64,000 bases of DNA from JBAXTZ01 sp037129925 (GCA_037129925.1 JBAXTZ010000016.1:1-64000), one strand, 5' to 3'. Positions 25,574 to 34,964 are shown, counted from the stretch's first letter. Numbers and translations are program-made. The notes: generated from the letters alone by a model not told the origin.

Positions 25574-27040
25574 TTACTTCTTGGTCTTATTCCATTCATC
25601 CAGTTGCTTTTGCACTTCAGCAAGCAATTTATCAAGGCCAGCGGCCTTTAGCTTGGCGTTCATTTCCGGCAACGCCGTCTGATAATCCACCATACCCATC
25701 GCGATGGTTGGATAATACTGCTCCATCACGTTCTTGAGCGCGGATATTTCGGCGTTTACCGGCTGCGGGTCAAAGACGAATCCTAATGCCGGTGAAGGCA
25801 CAACCGTGGTGTTGAATTCGGCAAATTTTTTCCATTTATCTACCGGTTCATTATCCATTACATAATTGATGAACATATTGCCCATCTCCCAATCCGGCAT
25901 CGAATAGTTTTCTTCTCCAGCCTGTGTCCGCTTGATTTGATTTTCGCCAATTTTGGTATAGTGTTCACCTTCAATACCAAACACCAGCAAATTATGCAGA
26001 TAGGAGTCGGTGTTCATCAGATTGATAAACTTCATCGCCCGCGCCGGATTTTTGCTGTTGACATTTATCGCGGTCATCGAGTCCATCAACATACCGGTGG
26101 TACAAGTGGGCGTTGTCGATACCGCTGAAGCCAGCAGCGGCATCTTGTAAGATTGCTCGCGCCACAGATCGCCGTAAGGCGGGAACGGTTCGACGCAAGT
26201 AAGCAATTTCCCCGTTTGAAAGTCCTTACGGTTGTTTTCTGTCGGAATGGCTTTGTAAGTATAGCCTTTCAAGTATGCCTCACGCAAATCTTTGAAAGCC
26301 TCCAAATATTCTGCCGATTCAAATTGATTAATAACCTTGCCAGATTTGTCGCTCAACTTAATCGCTCCGGGAATTCCCGATTCAATCAAATAGTCGAAGC
26401 ACTCGGACATTTCAACGGATGTGCCGTTTCTAAACGCCACTTTCCCGGGATTATCGGCTTTATATTTTTCAAACAACGGGAACCAGTCGCGGAGCTTTTT
26501 GCCCGGACCATAATCAAACGGATATTTCACCGTGGTGTTTTTGTTAAAGTAATAGGCATTGCGCGCGCCAAAATCCTTGTTGGTCGGTACGGCATAATTT
26601 ACCCCTTTAATTTTCGTGCCGTTCCAAGCCATTTCCGGTAGCGCCTTTTTCATTTCGGCGCCATATTGGTTCAACATATCATCTAGTGGCATAAACATGC
26701 CATTTTGCGCGTTGCGAGCGTAGTTGTTTGCCCAAATCGAGGTGAACACCAAATCATAGTCGTCACCGCCATGGGTCATCGCTGTGACTTTCTGATCGTA
26801 ATCGCCGATTGGGATAAACATGATCTCGATTTTACAATTTAGCTTGTCCTTTAGATACTCATTAGCCTTGGCAGTTACTTTGGCTAAGTCTTTCGGTGAA
26901 CCTTCAAAAGTTAACATAATCCATTTGAGCGTGACTTCTTTAGAGGTATCATCTTCGAGGTTGGCTTTACTGCCACCGCAACCGCTGAGAACCAGTGTCA
27001 GCAAAAATACTGCTAAAACAAGCCAGGTAAATTTTTTCAT
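25574..27040 (-). CDS. LplA/LipO-type ABC solute-binding lipoprotein (orphan, second copy)
   Basis: The 488-residue lipoprotein has signal peptide MKKFTWLVLAVFLLTLVLSG and the lipidated Cys in LSGCGG at residue 21. It is paralogous to the protein at 11508: both have an N-terminal EVTLKW/ELVWYC strand, the GFVFDPQPVNAEISAL (DUF3502) region and a C-terminal LDKLLAEVQKQLDEW helix. It is flanked by terminators on both sides, so it is monocistronic with no permeases nearby. Likely ligand is an oligosaccharide, by family only. Confidence 0.88.
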   Translation of the reverse strand: MKKFTWLVLAVFLLTLVLSGCGGSKANLEDDTSKEVTLKWIMLTFEGSPKDLAKVTAKANEYLKDKLNCKIEIMFIPIGDYDQKVTAMTHGGDDYDLVFTSIWANNYARNAQNGMFMPLDDMLNQYGAEMKKALPEMAWNGTKIKGVNYAVPTNKDFGARNAYYFNKNTTVKYPFDYGPGKKLRDWFPLFEKYKADNPGKVAFRNGTSVEMSECFDYLIESGIPGAIKLSDKSGKVINQFESAEYLEAFKDLREAYLKGYTYKAIPTENNRKDFQTGKLLTCVEPFPPYGDLWREQSYKMPLLASAVSTTPTCTTGMLMDSMTAINVNSKNPARAMKFINLMNTDSYLHNLLVFGIEGEHYTKIGENQIKRTQAGEENYSMPDWEMGNMFINYVMDNEPVDKWKKFAEFNTTVVPSPALGFVFDPQPVNAEISALKNVMEQYYPTIAMGMVDYQTALPEMNAKLKAAGLDKLLAEVQKQLDEWNKTKK

Positions 27041-27057
27041 CCGCTCTCCTTTTACAA

Positions 27058-27086
27058 TAAAGAGCGCTAGCTTTGCTGAGCGCTCT
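27058..27086 (-). terminator. Weak terminator-like hairpin after the hydrogenase gene
   Basis: AGAGCGCT (minus strand 27086-27079) pairs with AGCGCTCT (27068-27061), followed by a short mixed T/A run. It could also act on upstream read-through. Confidence 0.4.
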
Positions 27087-27101
27087 TATATTGGTAAACA
27101 A

Positions 27102-28823
27102 TTACTTTACTTCGCGTTTTTGCCAGTGGAAATGGGTGTGGAGTAACTCATGGGCTTTATGCCCATTTGGCTCACCGAGAAATTCTTCATAAATCTTCTT
27201 GATATACGGATTGTCTTGCGGTTTGCGAATTATTTTTTCACTATCCGCTTGATATATCGCGTCCATCCGCTTTTGGCGCATACTGGCATTTACCGGAATC
27301 GGTTGACCGCCGCCGCCCAGACAGCCGCCCGGGCAAGCCATGATTTCGATGAAGGCATACGGGCTTTCACCGCTCTTAATCTGTTCCATCAAAATCCGCG
27401 CCGCGCCCAAAGTATTGGCCGCCGCTACTTTTAGTTTCAAACCGCCAGCTTCTACTTCGGCTTCTTTAATCCGTTGCATACCACGAACGGCTTTATAGTC
27501 TACATTTTCAACATAGGTGCCGGTAATTTTATCTACCGCGAAACGCAACGCCGCTTCCATAACGCCGCCGCTCGCCGCGAAAATCAATCCGCCGCCGCTA
27601 GAGGCTCCTAACGGATTGTCAAACGTCTCGTCGTCTAACTCGGCAAACTGAATCCCCGCCGCCCGAATCATGCGTGCAGTTTCCCTAGTGGTGATAACTG
27701 CGTCAACATCTCTAAACCCGCTCGAGTTCATTTCCGGACGAGCTGCCTCAAATTTCTTGGCTGTGCAGCAAGCGGAGAAGACCACATAGATGCTGGCTGG
27801 ATCAATACCGTTTTTCTCAGCATAATAAGTTTTGATGAGTGCGCCCATCATTTGCGCCGGCGATTTCGCGCTCGATAAATGCGGCAACAATTCTGGATAG
27901 TGAACTTCAATGAAATTAACCCAACCCGGGCTGCAAGAAGTTATTTGCGGTAATTTTCCGCCGGTCGTAACCCGATTAATCAACTCCGTGCCTTCTTCGA
28001 TAATCGTCAAATCGGCAGTAAAGTTAGCATCAAATACTTGGTCAAAACCCAACCGCCGTAACGCGGCAACCATCTTTCCTTCGCACAGACCGTTTTCCAG
28101 CCCAAATTCTTCGCCGATTGCCGACCGTACTGACGGCGCGGTAAAGATAATCACGTGCTTATCCGGATTTCCCAGTTCTGCCCAAACTGCTTCAGTGTCA
28201 TCTTTTTCGGTAATCGCCGCTGTCGGACAAACCGACGAACACTGACCGCAGAAAGTACAAGCAGCTTCGCCTAAACCAACATTAAATGCCGGACTGACGA
28301 TTGTATCAAACCCGCGATGGGTAAATGAATAACAATTGACGTTTTGGATCTCGCTGCACATTCTGATGCAACGACCGCAGAGAATACATTTGTTCGGATC
28401 ACGCACCAGACTCGGATTTGAATGATCCATCGCCGCGTTGCGCTGTGCGCCTTGGAACGGAACTTCGCGAATGCCATAGTCCGCGGCCAACTGTTGCAGC
28501 TCGCAATCGTGGTTACGGATACACTTTAGGCAATCAGTCGGATGATTAGCCAGTAGCAACTCGATGACTGTTTTACGAGCCTCACGGACATCGCCGGTAT
28601 TAGTATGAACTTCCATGCCTTCGGCAACCGGATACACGCACGAAGCGACCGGACCGCGCGCTCCTTTAACTTCGACCATACAAACCCGGCAAGCGCCTTC
28701 CGGACGTAATTCCGGATGATAACACAATCGGGGTATTTTGACGCCGATTAAATCAGCCGCTTCCAATATCGTAGTACCAGGTACTACAGAAATGCTATGA
28801 CCGTCAATTTTAAGATTTATCAT
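27102..28823 (-). CDS. [FeFe] hydrogenase, NAD(P)-linked HndD/HydA type
   Basis: The 573-residue protein has an N-terminal 2Fe-2S domain (Cys34, 45, 48, 62), a His-ligated 4Fe-4S site (His94, Cys98, 101, 107), two 4Fe-4S clusters (CILCGRCIRMC at 146-156 and CTFCGQC near 189-199) and the H-cluster domain. L1 reads TSCSPGW (297-301), L3 reads ACPGGCLGGGGQP (496-508). L2 reads SACCTAKKFEA at 350-360 instead of the usual MPCxxKKxE, with Ala-Cys replacing Met-Pro. No HndA-C or maturation genes are in the window; it stands alone. It would evolve or take up hydrogen in the cytoplasm, perhaps electron-bifurcating with partners elsewhere. Confidence 0.92.
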   Translation of the reverse strand: MINLKIDGHSISVVPGTTILEAADLIGVKIPRLCYHPELRPEGACRVCMVEVKGARGPVASCVYPVAEGMEVHTNTGDVREARKTVIELLLANHPTDCLKCIRNHDCELQQLAADYGIREVPFQGAQRNAAMDHSNPSLVRDPNKCILCGRCIRMCSEIQNVNCYSFTHRGFDTIVSPAFNVGLGEAACTFCGQCSSVCPTAAITEKDDTEAVWAELGNPDKHVIIFTAPSVRSAIGEEFGLENGLCEGKMVAALRRLGFDQVFDANFTADLTIIEEGTELINRVTTGGKLPQITSCSPGWVNFIEVHYPELLPHLSSAKSPAQMMGALIKTYYAEKNGIDPASIYVVFSACCTAKKFEAARPEMNSSGFRDVDAVITTRETARMIRAAGIQFAELDDETFDNPLGASSGGGLIFAASGGVMEAALRFAVDKITGTYVENVDYKAVRGMQRIKEAEVEAGGLKLKVAAANTLGAARILMEQIKSGESPYAFIEIMACPGGCLGGGGQPIPVNASMRQKRMDAIYQADSEKIIRKPQDNPYIKKIYEEFLGEPNGHKAHELLHTHFHWQKREVK

Positions 28824-28920
28824 TCAAGCCTCCAGATTTTTTATCCTCATCATTTTACCACATTGTTAGCATTATCAAAACAAAATTTGACTGAACGCTA
28901 TATTTTTCAACACCAGCAAT

Positions 28921-29880
28921 TTAGAAAGCATAAACACAAATATCACCGTTTGCATAAGCTGCCGCAACAAATTTCCCATCCGGTTTCAATGCGATAGCGT
29001 TTAATTCCGAGCCCGGGAATATTGCATCAGTCTGAATACAGCCGACCACATCGAAAATTTTGATGGACCCGTCCATACATTTGCCAATTAACGTACTGGC
29101 ATCAGCGGTCAATATTAATGAGTTGAAAGTATCGGTAACGTTAATTTGACCCATTAATTGTAAACTATCCAAACTCCAGATTTTTATTAACGCGTCTTGT
29201 CCAAAAGAAACCAGCAGATTATTGGCAGCATTTACCGTTAAGGCATCGACACCAAAATCGTGGGCGTAAAGTTTTACGATTGCTTTGTTGCGGTCAATGT
29301 TTCCTTTGATTATATCGCCTCGGGCGCTGACAAATCCTTCAACTATTTCGTTGCTAGTCGCGCCAAAGTCTACCACCCGGGGATGGGCATATTTATAAGA
29401 AAAAACTGAAATGTTATATGAATTAATGTCAATTATCGATACCGCGTTGCTATCGCAGAGCACCATTGCCCGACTGTTATCATCACTAAATATTATCTGC
29501 CGGATAACGCTATTAAAATTAAATTCTTTAAGCACCGCGCCGGTATTGTCGGTGAATTTCACGTTGCCGTCCAGCGAGCCGATGGCAAGAATTTTTTGGG
29601 CGCCATCAAAAGCCAAGGCGGTAATTAGCGTTTTCTCAACACCCTTAACGTCCAAAATCGGTTTTACATTCCAGTTCTTGGCATTAGCGCCGCTGACATC
29701 AAAAATTGCCAGCCGACCGAGCGATGTGCCAACCACCATCCGGTTTCCCTTCGGACTAAAAGTTGTCGCGGTAACTACTTCGCCGCCAGCAATATTGATT
29801 TTCCAAACATTTTCCATAGCATTAACGCCTGTTCCACCAAGGAGTATAAATGCCATAACCAATGCCCACAATCTGCGCAT
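28921..29880 (-). CDS. Exported WD40-like beta-propeller protein
   Basis: The 319-residue protein has a signal peptide (MRRLWALVMAFILLGG, cleavage near VNA) and about seven propeller blades of WD40 type. Each blade shows a pattern like NRMVVGTSLGRLAIFDVSG or KILAIGSLDGNVKFTD (Gly-Ser/His...Asp-Gly...strand). No enzyme motif is present; it is probably a periplasmic binding scaffold. It lies between hydrogenase and purD without an obvious functional link. Confidence 0.75.
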   Translation of the reverse strand: MRRLWALVMAFILLGGTGVNAMENVWKINIAGGEVVTATTFSPKGNRMVVGTSLGRLAIFDVSGANAKNWNVKPILDVKGVEKTLITALAFDGAQKILAIGSLDGNVKFTDNTGAVLKEFNFNSVIRQIIFSDDNSRAMVLCDSNAVSIIDINSYNISVFSYKYAHPRVVDFGATSNEIVEGFVSARGDIIKGNIDRNKAIVKLYAHDFGVDALTVNAANNLLVSFGQDALIKIWSLDSLQLMGQINVTDTFNSLILTADASTLIGKCMDGSIKIFDVVGCIQTDAIFPGSELNAIALKPDGKFVAAAYANGDICVYAF

Positions 29881-29958
29881 CTCTGCCTCCGTTTCTCATT
29901 CTCCTGATCATACCGTGCTACTTGCCAACTAAGCTCTACTTGACAACTCGACTACTTA

Positions 29959-31209
29959 TCAATATCCAATGTCGCTACGATAAAACATTCCCGGCCAGCT
30001 GATTTTCTTGATTTCCCGATAAACGCTCTCCCGGGCAGCGGCGACATCGTTTCCTACCGCGGTTACTACCAACGCCCGACCGCCGTTGTTGGTGACAACA
30101 CCCGCGATTTCCTTGGTTCCGGCATGAAACACCTGCACGCTATTGGCGACTTCGGCAAGGCCGCGAATGGTAAAGCCTTTTTCGAACTTTTCTGGATAAC
30201 CACCGGAGGCAAGCACCACACAAACCGCGGTTACTGGCTTCCAATTGATTTCTACATCTTCGAGCCGCCCTTCAATCGTTGCCAGCATTATCGCTGCCAA
30301 ATCTCCATCGAGACGTGGTAACAGCACCTCGGTCTCCGGATCGCCAAACCGGCAATTGTATTCCAGCACTTTCGGGCCGTCATTTGTCAGCATTAGCCCA
30401 AAATAAATTACGCCGCGATAGTCAATGTTTTCGGCTATCAATCCACCCAGGGTTCGCGCGGCAATCTCGGTTTCGACAAACTTTCGCAGCTCGCCGGTAA
30501 AGTCGGCAACCGGCGATAGCGCCCCCATTCCGCCGGTGTTCAAACCACAGTCATTGTCAAACGCCCGCTTATAGTCGCGGGCGCTATCCATCAACCGAAC
30601 ACTCTTGCCATCGCAAAACGCCAGCAACGAAACCTCGCGACCAGTCAAAAATTCCTCGACCACTACCAAGCTTCCGGCTTGCCCAAAAACTTTATCAGTC
30701 AAAATATCTTTCAACGCGATGAGCGCCTGAGCAATATTCTCAGCAATAATCACGCCCTTCCCGGCAGCCAGACCATCGGCTTTGATGACTACCGGAAAGC
30801 CAAAGTCGGTTATCTGAGCGCTTGCAGTTTGATAATCAGAAAACGACTGATACCGCGCTGTCGGTATGCGATATTTGTTCATGAAATTTTTCGAAAAAGT
30901 CTTGCTGCTCTCCAGCTGGGCGCCACTTTTTCTCGGGCCAAATATTTTCATGCCCCGACGAATAAACTCATCACTAATGCCCAAACTAAGCGGAACTTCC
31001 GGCCCGACAACCGTAAGTGTAATATCATTATCATGCGCCCAGTCCGCGAGCGCTTCGATTTCATCAGCACCAATATTTACCAGTTCGGCAAGCGCGGCAA
31101 TTCCGACATTCCCCGGCGCGCAGAAAATCTTACTAACTATTTCGCTCTCTTTGAGTTTACTAATAATCGCGTGTTCCCGCGCCCCGCCGCCAATGACTAA
31201 AATTTTCAT
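29959..31209 (-). CDS. purD: Phosphoribosylamine-glycine ligase
   Basis: The 416-residue ATP-grasp enzyme makes glycinamide ribonucleotide in purine synthesis. Motifs are GGGAREHAI at the N-terminus, GPEVPLSLGISDEF, the nucleotide-binding VIKADGLAAGKGV (about 143-155), EEFLTGREVSLLAF and metal-ligand EYNCRFGDPETEV. Length is normal. It is separated from other pur genes, overlaps nothing and sits 13 bases after the NAGPA-family gene, so cotranscription is likely. Confidence 0.95.
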   Translation of the reverse strand: MKILVIGGGAREHAIISKLKESEIVSKIFCAPGNVGIAALAELVNIGADEIEALADWAHDNDITLTVVGPEVPLSLGISDEFIRRGMKIFGPRKSGAQLESSKTFSKNFMNKYRIPTARYQSFSDYQTASAQITDFGFPVVIKADGLAAGKGVIIAENIAQALIALKDILTDKVFGQAGSLVVVEEFLTGREVSLLAFCDGKSVRLMDSARDYKRAFDNDCGLNTGGMGALSPVADFTGELRKFVETEIAARTLGGLIAENIDYRGVIYFGLMLTNDGPKVLEYNCRFGDPETEVLLPRLDGDLAAIMLATIEGRLEDVEINWKPVTAVCVVLASGGYPEKFEKGFTIRGLAEVANSVQVFHAGTKEIAGVVTNNGGRALVVTAVGNDVAAARESVYREIKKISWPGMFYRSDIGY

Positions 31210-31222
31210 ACTTTCTCCCTAA

Positions 31223-32371
31223 TTACCTGCTGACCGTAACCGGCACTACCGCCAAAATATCCCCTACTGATCGCTCTTGACCGGCAAATGGTTGCTTGGC
31301 ATTATCCGACGGACTGTTGACTACTTTATTTTTTACTACCATCGTGGATGAACCGCCGCCATCAAGATTTAACGCTTGATAACAACCGAGCGACAACATA
31401 TACCCGGCCAATTCATCGACATATAGTCCATTGCTATAGCCCTGTTGTCGACCATCAGCCACCACTAAAATAACATGGTTATCTTTCGTCAAGCCAACCG
31501 CCGTGCGCGGCGCGCAACTATAAGCGATGTCACTTGGGAATAACTCAATCAGCCGGTATATCGAAGAAACAGCCACGCCCCGCCGCACCAGTATCGGACC
31601 GGCGCCGACAACATCTTTGTAGCCGTCAATCGCTTGATTACTAGTTTGTTTGAGAGCAATACTATCGCCGCTTTTTGTTGAAGTAAAATTTTTCCGAGCC
31701 AAACCATGCACTGACAAAACATAACCATTAAACGGAATTGCTGACGGTCCAGGATTTATCGCCGCAACTTTACCGTCGATAATAGTGTAATCCGTCCACC
31801 ATTTGTTCGAAGCAGTTTTCGCGCCATAGAGCGAATTAAACAGCACCACGCTATCGTCGCTCGAATATTTTCCATCGGCATCAGTAGCCAAATTAATATA
31901 ATTGACGCTGCGAATGGTAACCGCTGCACCGTCAGCCAGCACTACGCTTCCGGCATATTTTGCCAAGGCAATTTCGGCCTGAGTTGGCGAGTTTATCGCC
32001 AACGCGCCCCGCTTCTGTCCTTGAAGTTCAACGGCAGAAGCATACTTGCCATCGATTTTCAACAAGCCGATAATTTCACCGGCGGCGTAATCGCCCATAA
32101 CAAAATAAGACGCATTGACCGCTGCCAGTGCATCAATTGCCCTGGCAGTTGCGCTAGTTGATGCAAGGCCAACCGTACCGCCCTTTGCCAGTGCCGGTTT
32201 GACAGTGTAGCCAGAATCCGGCGCGATATCGATAACATAGGTTTTAACGATCCCGTTTTTCCCCTGAATTGAATCGACTCGATAATCAACGCCCGGCACA
32301 ATCATTTCCGCCCGGACAGTTGCTGCAAATGCCACAACCAAAACCAGCAAAACAACAACGAATTTTCTCAT
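31223..32371 (-). CDS. Exported phosphodiester glycosidase (NAGPA) family protein
   Basis: The 382-residue protein has a signal peptide (MRKFVVVLLVLVVAFAATVR) and a NAGPA domain (about residues 70-375). Characteristic stretches are AVNASYFVMGDYAAGE, PRTAVGLTKDNHVILVV, LDGGGSSTMVV and a final NSPSD...ERSVGDILAV. Family members remove phosphodiester-linked GlcNAc or process exopolysaccharide in the envelope. Start 32371 follows GGAGGTAACT. Confidence 0.88.
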   Translation of the reverse strand: MRKFVVVLLVLVVAFAATVRAEMIVPGVDYRVDSIQGKNGIVKTYVIDIAPDSGYTVKPALAKGGTVGLASTSATARAIDALAAVNASYFVMGDYAAGEIIGLLKIDGKYASAVELQGQKRGALAINSPTQAEIALAKYAGSVVLADGAAVTIRSVNYINLATDADGKYSSDDSVVLFNSLYGAKTASNKWWTDYTIIDGKVAAINPGPSAIPFNGYVLSVHGLARKNFTSTKSGDSIALKQTSNQAIDGYKDVVGAGPILVRRGVAVSSIYRLIELFPSDIAYSCAPRTAVGLTKDNHVILVVADGRQQGYSNGLYVDELAGYMLSLGCYQALNLDGGGSSTMVVKNKVVNSPSDNAKQPFAGQERSVGDILAVVPVTVSR

Positions 32372-32397
32372 AGTTACCTCCAAATTTTAGCACTAAC

Positions 32398-32480
32398 CGC
32401 TTTAACTACTGCACCCTTGTACTACCCGCAATTTTCACTACTGCGGCATTTCACCATTAACCATTCGCCTTTAACCAAAA
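32398..32480. repeat. Degenerate 7-bp-period array
   Basis: Units such as CTTTAAC, TACTGCA, CCCTTGT, ACTACCC, TTTCACC and ATTAACC fill the spacer between mnmE and the NAGPA gene, matching the arrays at 9034 and 10128. Confidence 0.6.
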
Positions 32481-32482
32481 GC

Positions 32483-33850
32483 CTACTTCCCTAAACAAAA
32501 CTCGCTAAATATTCGCTCCAACAAATCTTCTTTGACCGTCTCGCCGGTAATTTCCCCCAAACACTCCCAAGCATCTCGCAAATCCACGCTCAGTATATCA
32601 CAGGGCATTCCGGCTTGAATAGCTTCGGCAACTCGCTGTAAACAATTTTTCGCCCGGGCTAATATCTCTAGTTGCCGAACGTTGGCAACCATGACCTGTT
32701 CTGGTTCGCGACAATTTGCATATACCGTCTCGGCGACGGCGTTTTCGATGTCAGCCAGCCCCTCGAGATTGGTCATAGAAGCCGCTATAACTAGCTGTCC
32801 GGCTAGCTCCAGTTTTAATTTATTAATAATACTTTGCGCTGTCAAATCGGTTTTGTTAATTACCACGATCAAGCGCCCCTTGTATTCGCGCATATTTGCG
32901 AAATCATCACTATGTAGTTGTTCCGACCCGTCGACTATATACAAAACCAATTCTGCGGCTTCGGCAATAACAGTTGCTCGTTCAACGCCGATTCGTTCAA
33001 CGACGTCCATAGTCTCGCGTAACCCAGCGGTATCGGTCAACACAATCGGAATACCGCGAATATTGACGCACTCCTCAATCGAATCGCGAGTAGTTCCCGG
33101 AATTTCCGTTACTATCGCTCGCTCCGTTCCTAACAGTGCGTTTAGCAGACTGGATTTTCCGGCGTTGGGGCGACCGATTATCGCCACGCGCAATCCATCG
33201 CGAAGAATTCTACCGCTTCGCGCCTGCGCTAATACCGTTGCTAACTGCTCCAGCCAAATCTCAATTTGTAACTGCACTTTGTCAATAACAATCGTTTCAA
33301 TATCGTCTTCCGGATAATCAACAGTAACCGCGATATGCGCAAGTAGCGCCAATAATTCACCGCGTAGCGCCCGCACCGCCGCCGACAGCTTGCCACTCAG
33401 ACTGCGATTGGCCGCCCGCAAGCTGGCGTCAGTCTTGGCGCGAATAACATCAATAACCGCTTCGGCTTGCGCCAAGTCCAGCCGACCGTTTAGAAACGCC
33501 CGTTTGGTAAACTCCCCCGGTTCGGCCAGCCGGGCGCCATTGCCAAGCGCTGCCAGCAAAATATTTTTCACCGCAATTGCGCCGCCATGTGCCTGAATTT
33601 CCACAACATCCTCGCCGGTATAACTCTTTGGAGCAACGAACTTGAGCAGCAATGCTTCATCTATTACAACGCCTGCATAAACAACCACTCCAAGCGTCGC
33701 CTGACGTGCGGTTAATTCTACAACCGGTTTGCGGCTGCGAGTTTGGAAAATTCTATCAGCAACAGCAACAGCGTTCGAACCGGAAATTCGCACGATGCCA
33801 ATTCCGCCCTCGCCACTCGCTGTAGCCACCGCCGCTATTGTGTCATTCAT
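32483..33850 (-). CDS. mnmE: tRNA uridine-5-carboxymethylaminomethyl modification GTPase
   Basis: The 455-residue MnmE acts with MnmG on the wobble uridine. It shows the N-terminal TIAAVATASGEGGIGIVR domain, the GTPase P-loop GRPNAGKSSLLN near residue 220, the DTAGL switch, NKTD guanine motif and the C-terminal FCLGK carrying the catalytic Cys. Start 33850 (GGGGTGAAG upstream) gives the usual length; an in-frame codon at 33952 reads through the repeat element at 33882-34001 and is rejected. Confidence 0.95.
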   Translation of the reverse strand: MNDTIAAVATASGEGGIGIVRISGSNAVAVADRIFQTRSRKPVVELTARQATLGVVVYAGVVIDEALLLKFVAPKSYTGEDVVEIQAHGGAIAVKNILLAALGNGARLAEPGEFTKRAFLNGRLDLAQAEAVIDVIRAKTDASLRAANRSLSGKLSAAVRALRGELLALLAHIAVTVDYPEDDIETIVIDKVQLQIEIWLEQLATVLAQARSGRILRDGLRVAIIGRPNAGKSSLLNALLGTERAIVTEIPGTTRDSIEECVNIRGIPIVLTDTAGLRETMDVVERIGVERATVIAEAAELVLYIVDGSEQLHSDDFANMREYKGRLIVVINKTDLTAQSIINKLKLELAGQLVIAASMTNLEGLADIENAVAETVYANCREPEQVMVANVRQLEILARAKNCLQRVAEAIQAGMPCDILSVDLRDAWECLGEITGETVKEDLLERIFSEFCLGK

Positions 33851-33881
33851 CTTCACCCCAAAAACTACATTATTTCTCGAA

Positions 33882-34001
33882 AAACTGTTCAAAAATGTGC
33901 AGATACGAGGCGAGACGAGTATTGCGTAGCGCCGCGTACGTGAGGTACGCAAGCAAGCAAACGCAGGAACAACAAAGTAGCTGCGCGTTTTTCAACAGTT
34001 T
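33882..34001. repeat. 120-bp imperfect palindromic element (MITE/REP-like)
   Basis: AAACTGTT (33882) and AACAGTTT (34001) bound the element, and the next ~20 bases continue the inverted match (AAAAATGTGCAG against CTGCGCGTTTTT). The centre holds a second palindrome GCGTAC...GTACGC and CTTG/GCAAGCAAGC pairs. It lies between the eamA stop codon, which it overlaps, and mnmE. The short string GGGGTGAA occurs on both flanks in the same orientation. No ORF is inside. Confidence 0.65.
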
Positions 34002-34888
34002 CACCCCAGCTCACTGTAGATCATGCCGCTGATGATACAGCCACACCCCAGCCACTGCATCCAGCCGAGCGGGTCGCCAAATATCCACCACGCTAATATT
34101 CCGCCGATCGCCGGTTCGATTGAAAAAATTATCGCTGTATGCACGGCGGTGGTATATTTTTGGGTCATACATTGAATAACCAGCATTAATGCTGTACAGA
34201 TAATACCCGCACCGGCAATATCGCCCCAAATCCGCAGGCTCAAATCAAAACCGTGAAACGGTTCGAACAAAACCGCTACAACTAGCGAATATAGCGCCGC
34301 CCAACCAATTTGCAACACCGCTAAAGAAATTGCGTCCCCGCGCGGCGCATAGTGGCTGACCGAGGCATATTGAAATGAAATTATTATTGCGCACAGCAGG
34401 CAAAACCAATCGCCATAATTAAACTGCCAACCGTCACCATGGTACGCCAGCAACGCCAAACCCAGTGTCGCGAGCGCGATGCCAAACCAAGCGGCACGCT
34501 TAGGATTGGGCAATCCCCAAACCTTGCCGGCAAATGGCGTCAATATCACGCCCAAACCGCTCAAAAACGCCGCATTAGAAGCCGTAGTGTATTTCAAACC
34601 ATAGGTTAGCGCAAACAACCCGCCCCACCAGAAAAAACCAACCAACGCCGATATTTTCCAGAGATGAGAAAAATTCCGCTTCAATCGCTTGTGAAAGATC
34701 AGCCACAACAACGCGACCGCCATGATATGCCGGTCAGCCATCAGCCACAGCGGCCCGATTTCGGTCATCGCATCTTTAATAAAAATAAACCCCATCGCCC
34801 AAACAATGGTGATAGTGGTTAAAACACCGTCAGCAATATTCTGTTTCTTATCAACCGACTGATGCCGAAACCAATGTAGTGGCTTCAT
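34001..34888 (-). CDS. EamA/DMT-family membrane transporter
   Basis: The 295-residue protein has ten predicted membrane segments in two EamA repeats: TTITIVWAMGFIFIKDA near residue 20 and FSIEPAIGGILAWWIFGDP near residue 265, typical of the drug/metabolite transporter superfamily. Substrate unknown. Start 34888 follows GGAGGCACC; the earlier in-frame codon at 34939 extends into a 7-bp repeat array. Its stop codon lies at the edge of the palindromic element. Confidence 0.88.
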   Translation of the reverse strand: MKPLHWFRHQSVDKKQNIADGVLTTITIVWAMGFIFIKDAMTEIGPLWLMADRHIMAVALLWLIFHKRLKRNFSHLWKISALVGFFWWGGLFALTYGLKYTTASNAAFLSGLGVILTPFAGKVWGLPNPKRAAWFGIALATLGLALLAYHGDGWQFNYGDWFCLLCAIIISFQYASVSHYAPRGDAISLAVLQIGWAALYSLVVAVLFEPFHGFDLSLRIWGDIAGAGIICTALMLVIQCMTQKYTTAVHTAIIFSIEPAIGGILAWWIFGDPLGWMQWLGCGCIISGMIYSELG

Positions 34889-34899
34889 GGTGCCTCCTC

Positions 34900-34942
34900 G
34901 TAAACTACCAACTGCTAACCGCCAACCGCTAACTGCCAACTG
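34900..34942. repeat. 7-bp tandem array upstream of the EamA gene
   Basis: CTAACCG, CCAACCG, CTAACTG, CCAACTG follow each other almost perfectly. A second array, GCTGAAA repeated three times, is at 34996-35018 beyond the terminator, and 35035-35065 continues with CACCATT-like units. Confidence 0.7.
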
Positions 34943-34964
34943 AAATTATACCACAGCGCTACAA

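Noticed and set aside
13005..28160. Further CACGTG-containing sites (about 13004, 13538, 28153) as parS
   Set aside because: Their flanks do not match the parS palindrome beyond the central six bases.
33851..33952. N-terminal extension of MnmE by 34 residues
   Set aside because: It translates the palindromic element and lacks an SD; the ATG at 33850 gives the normal MnmE length.
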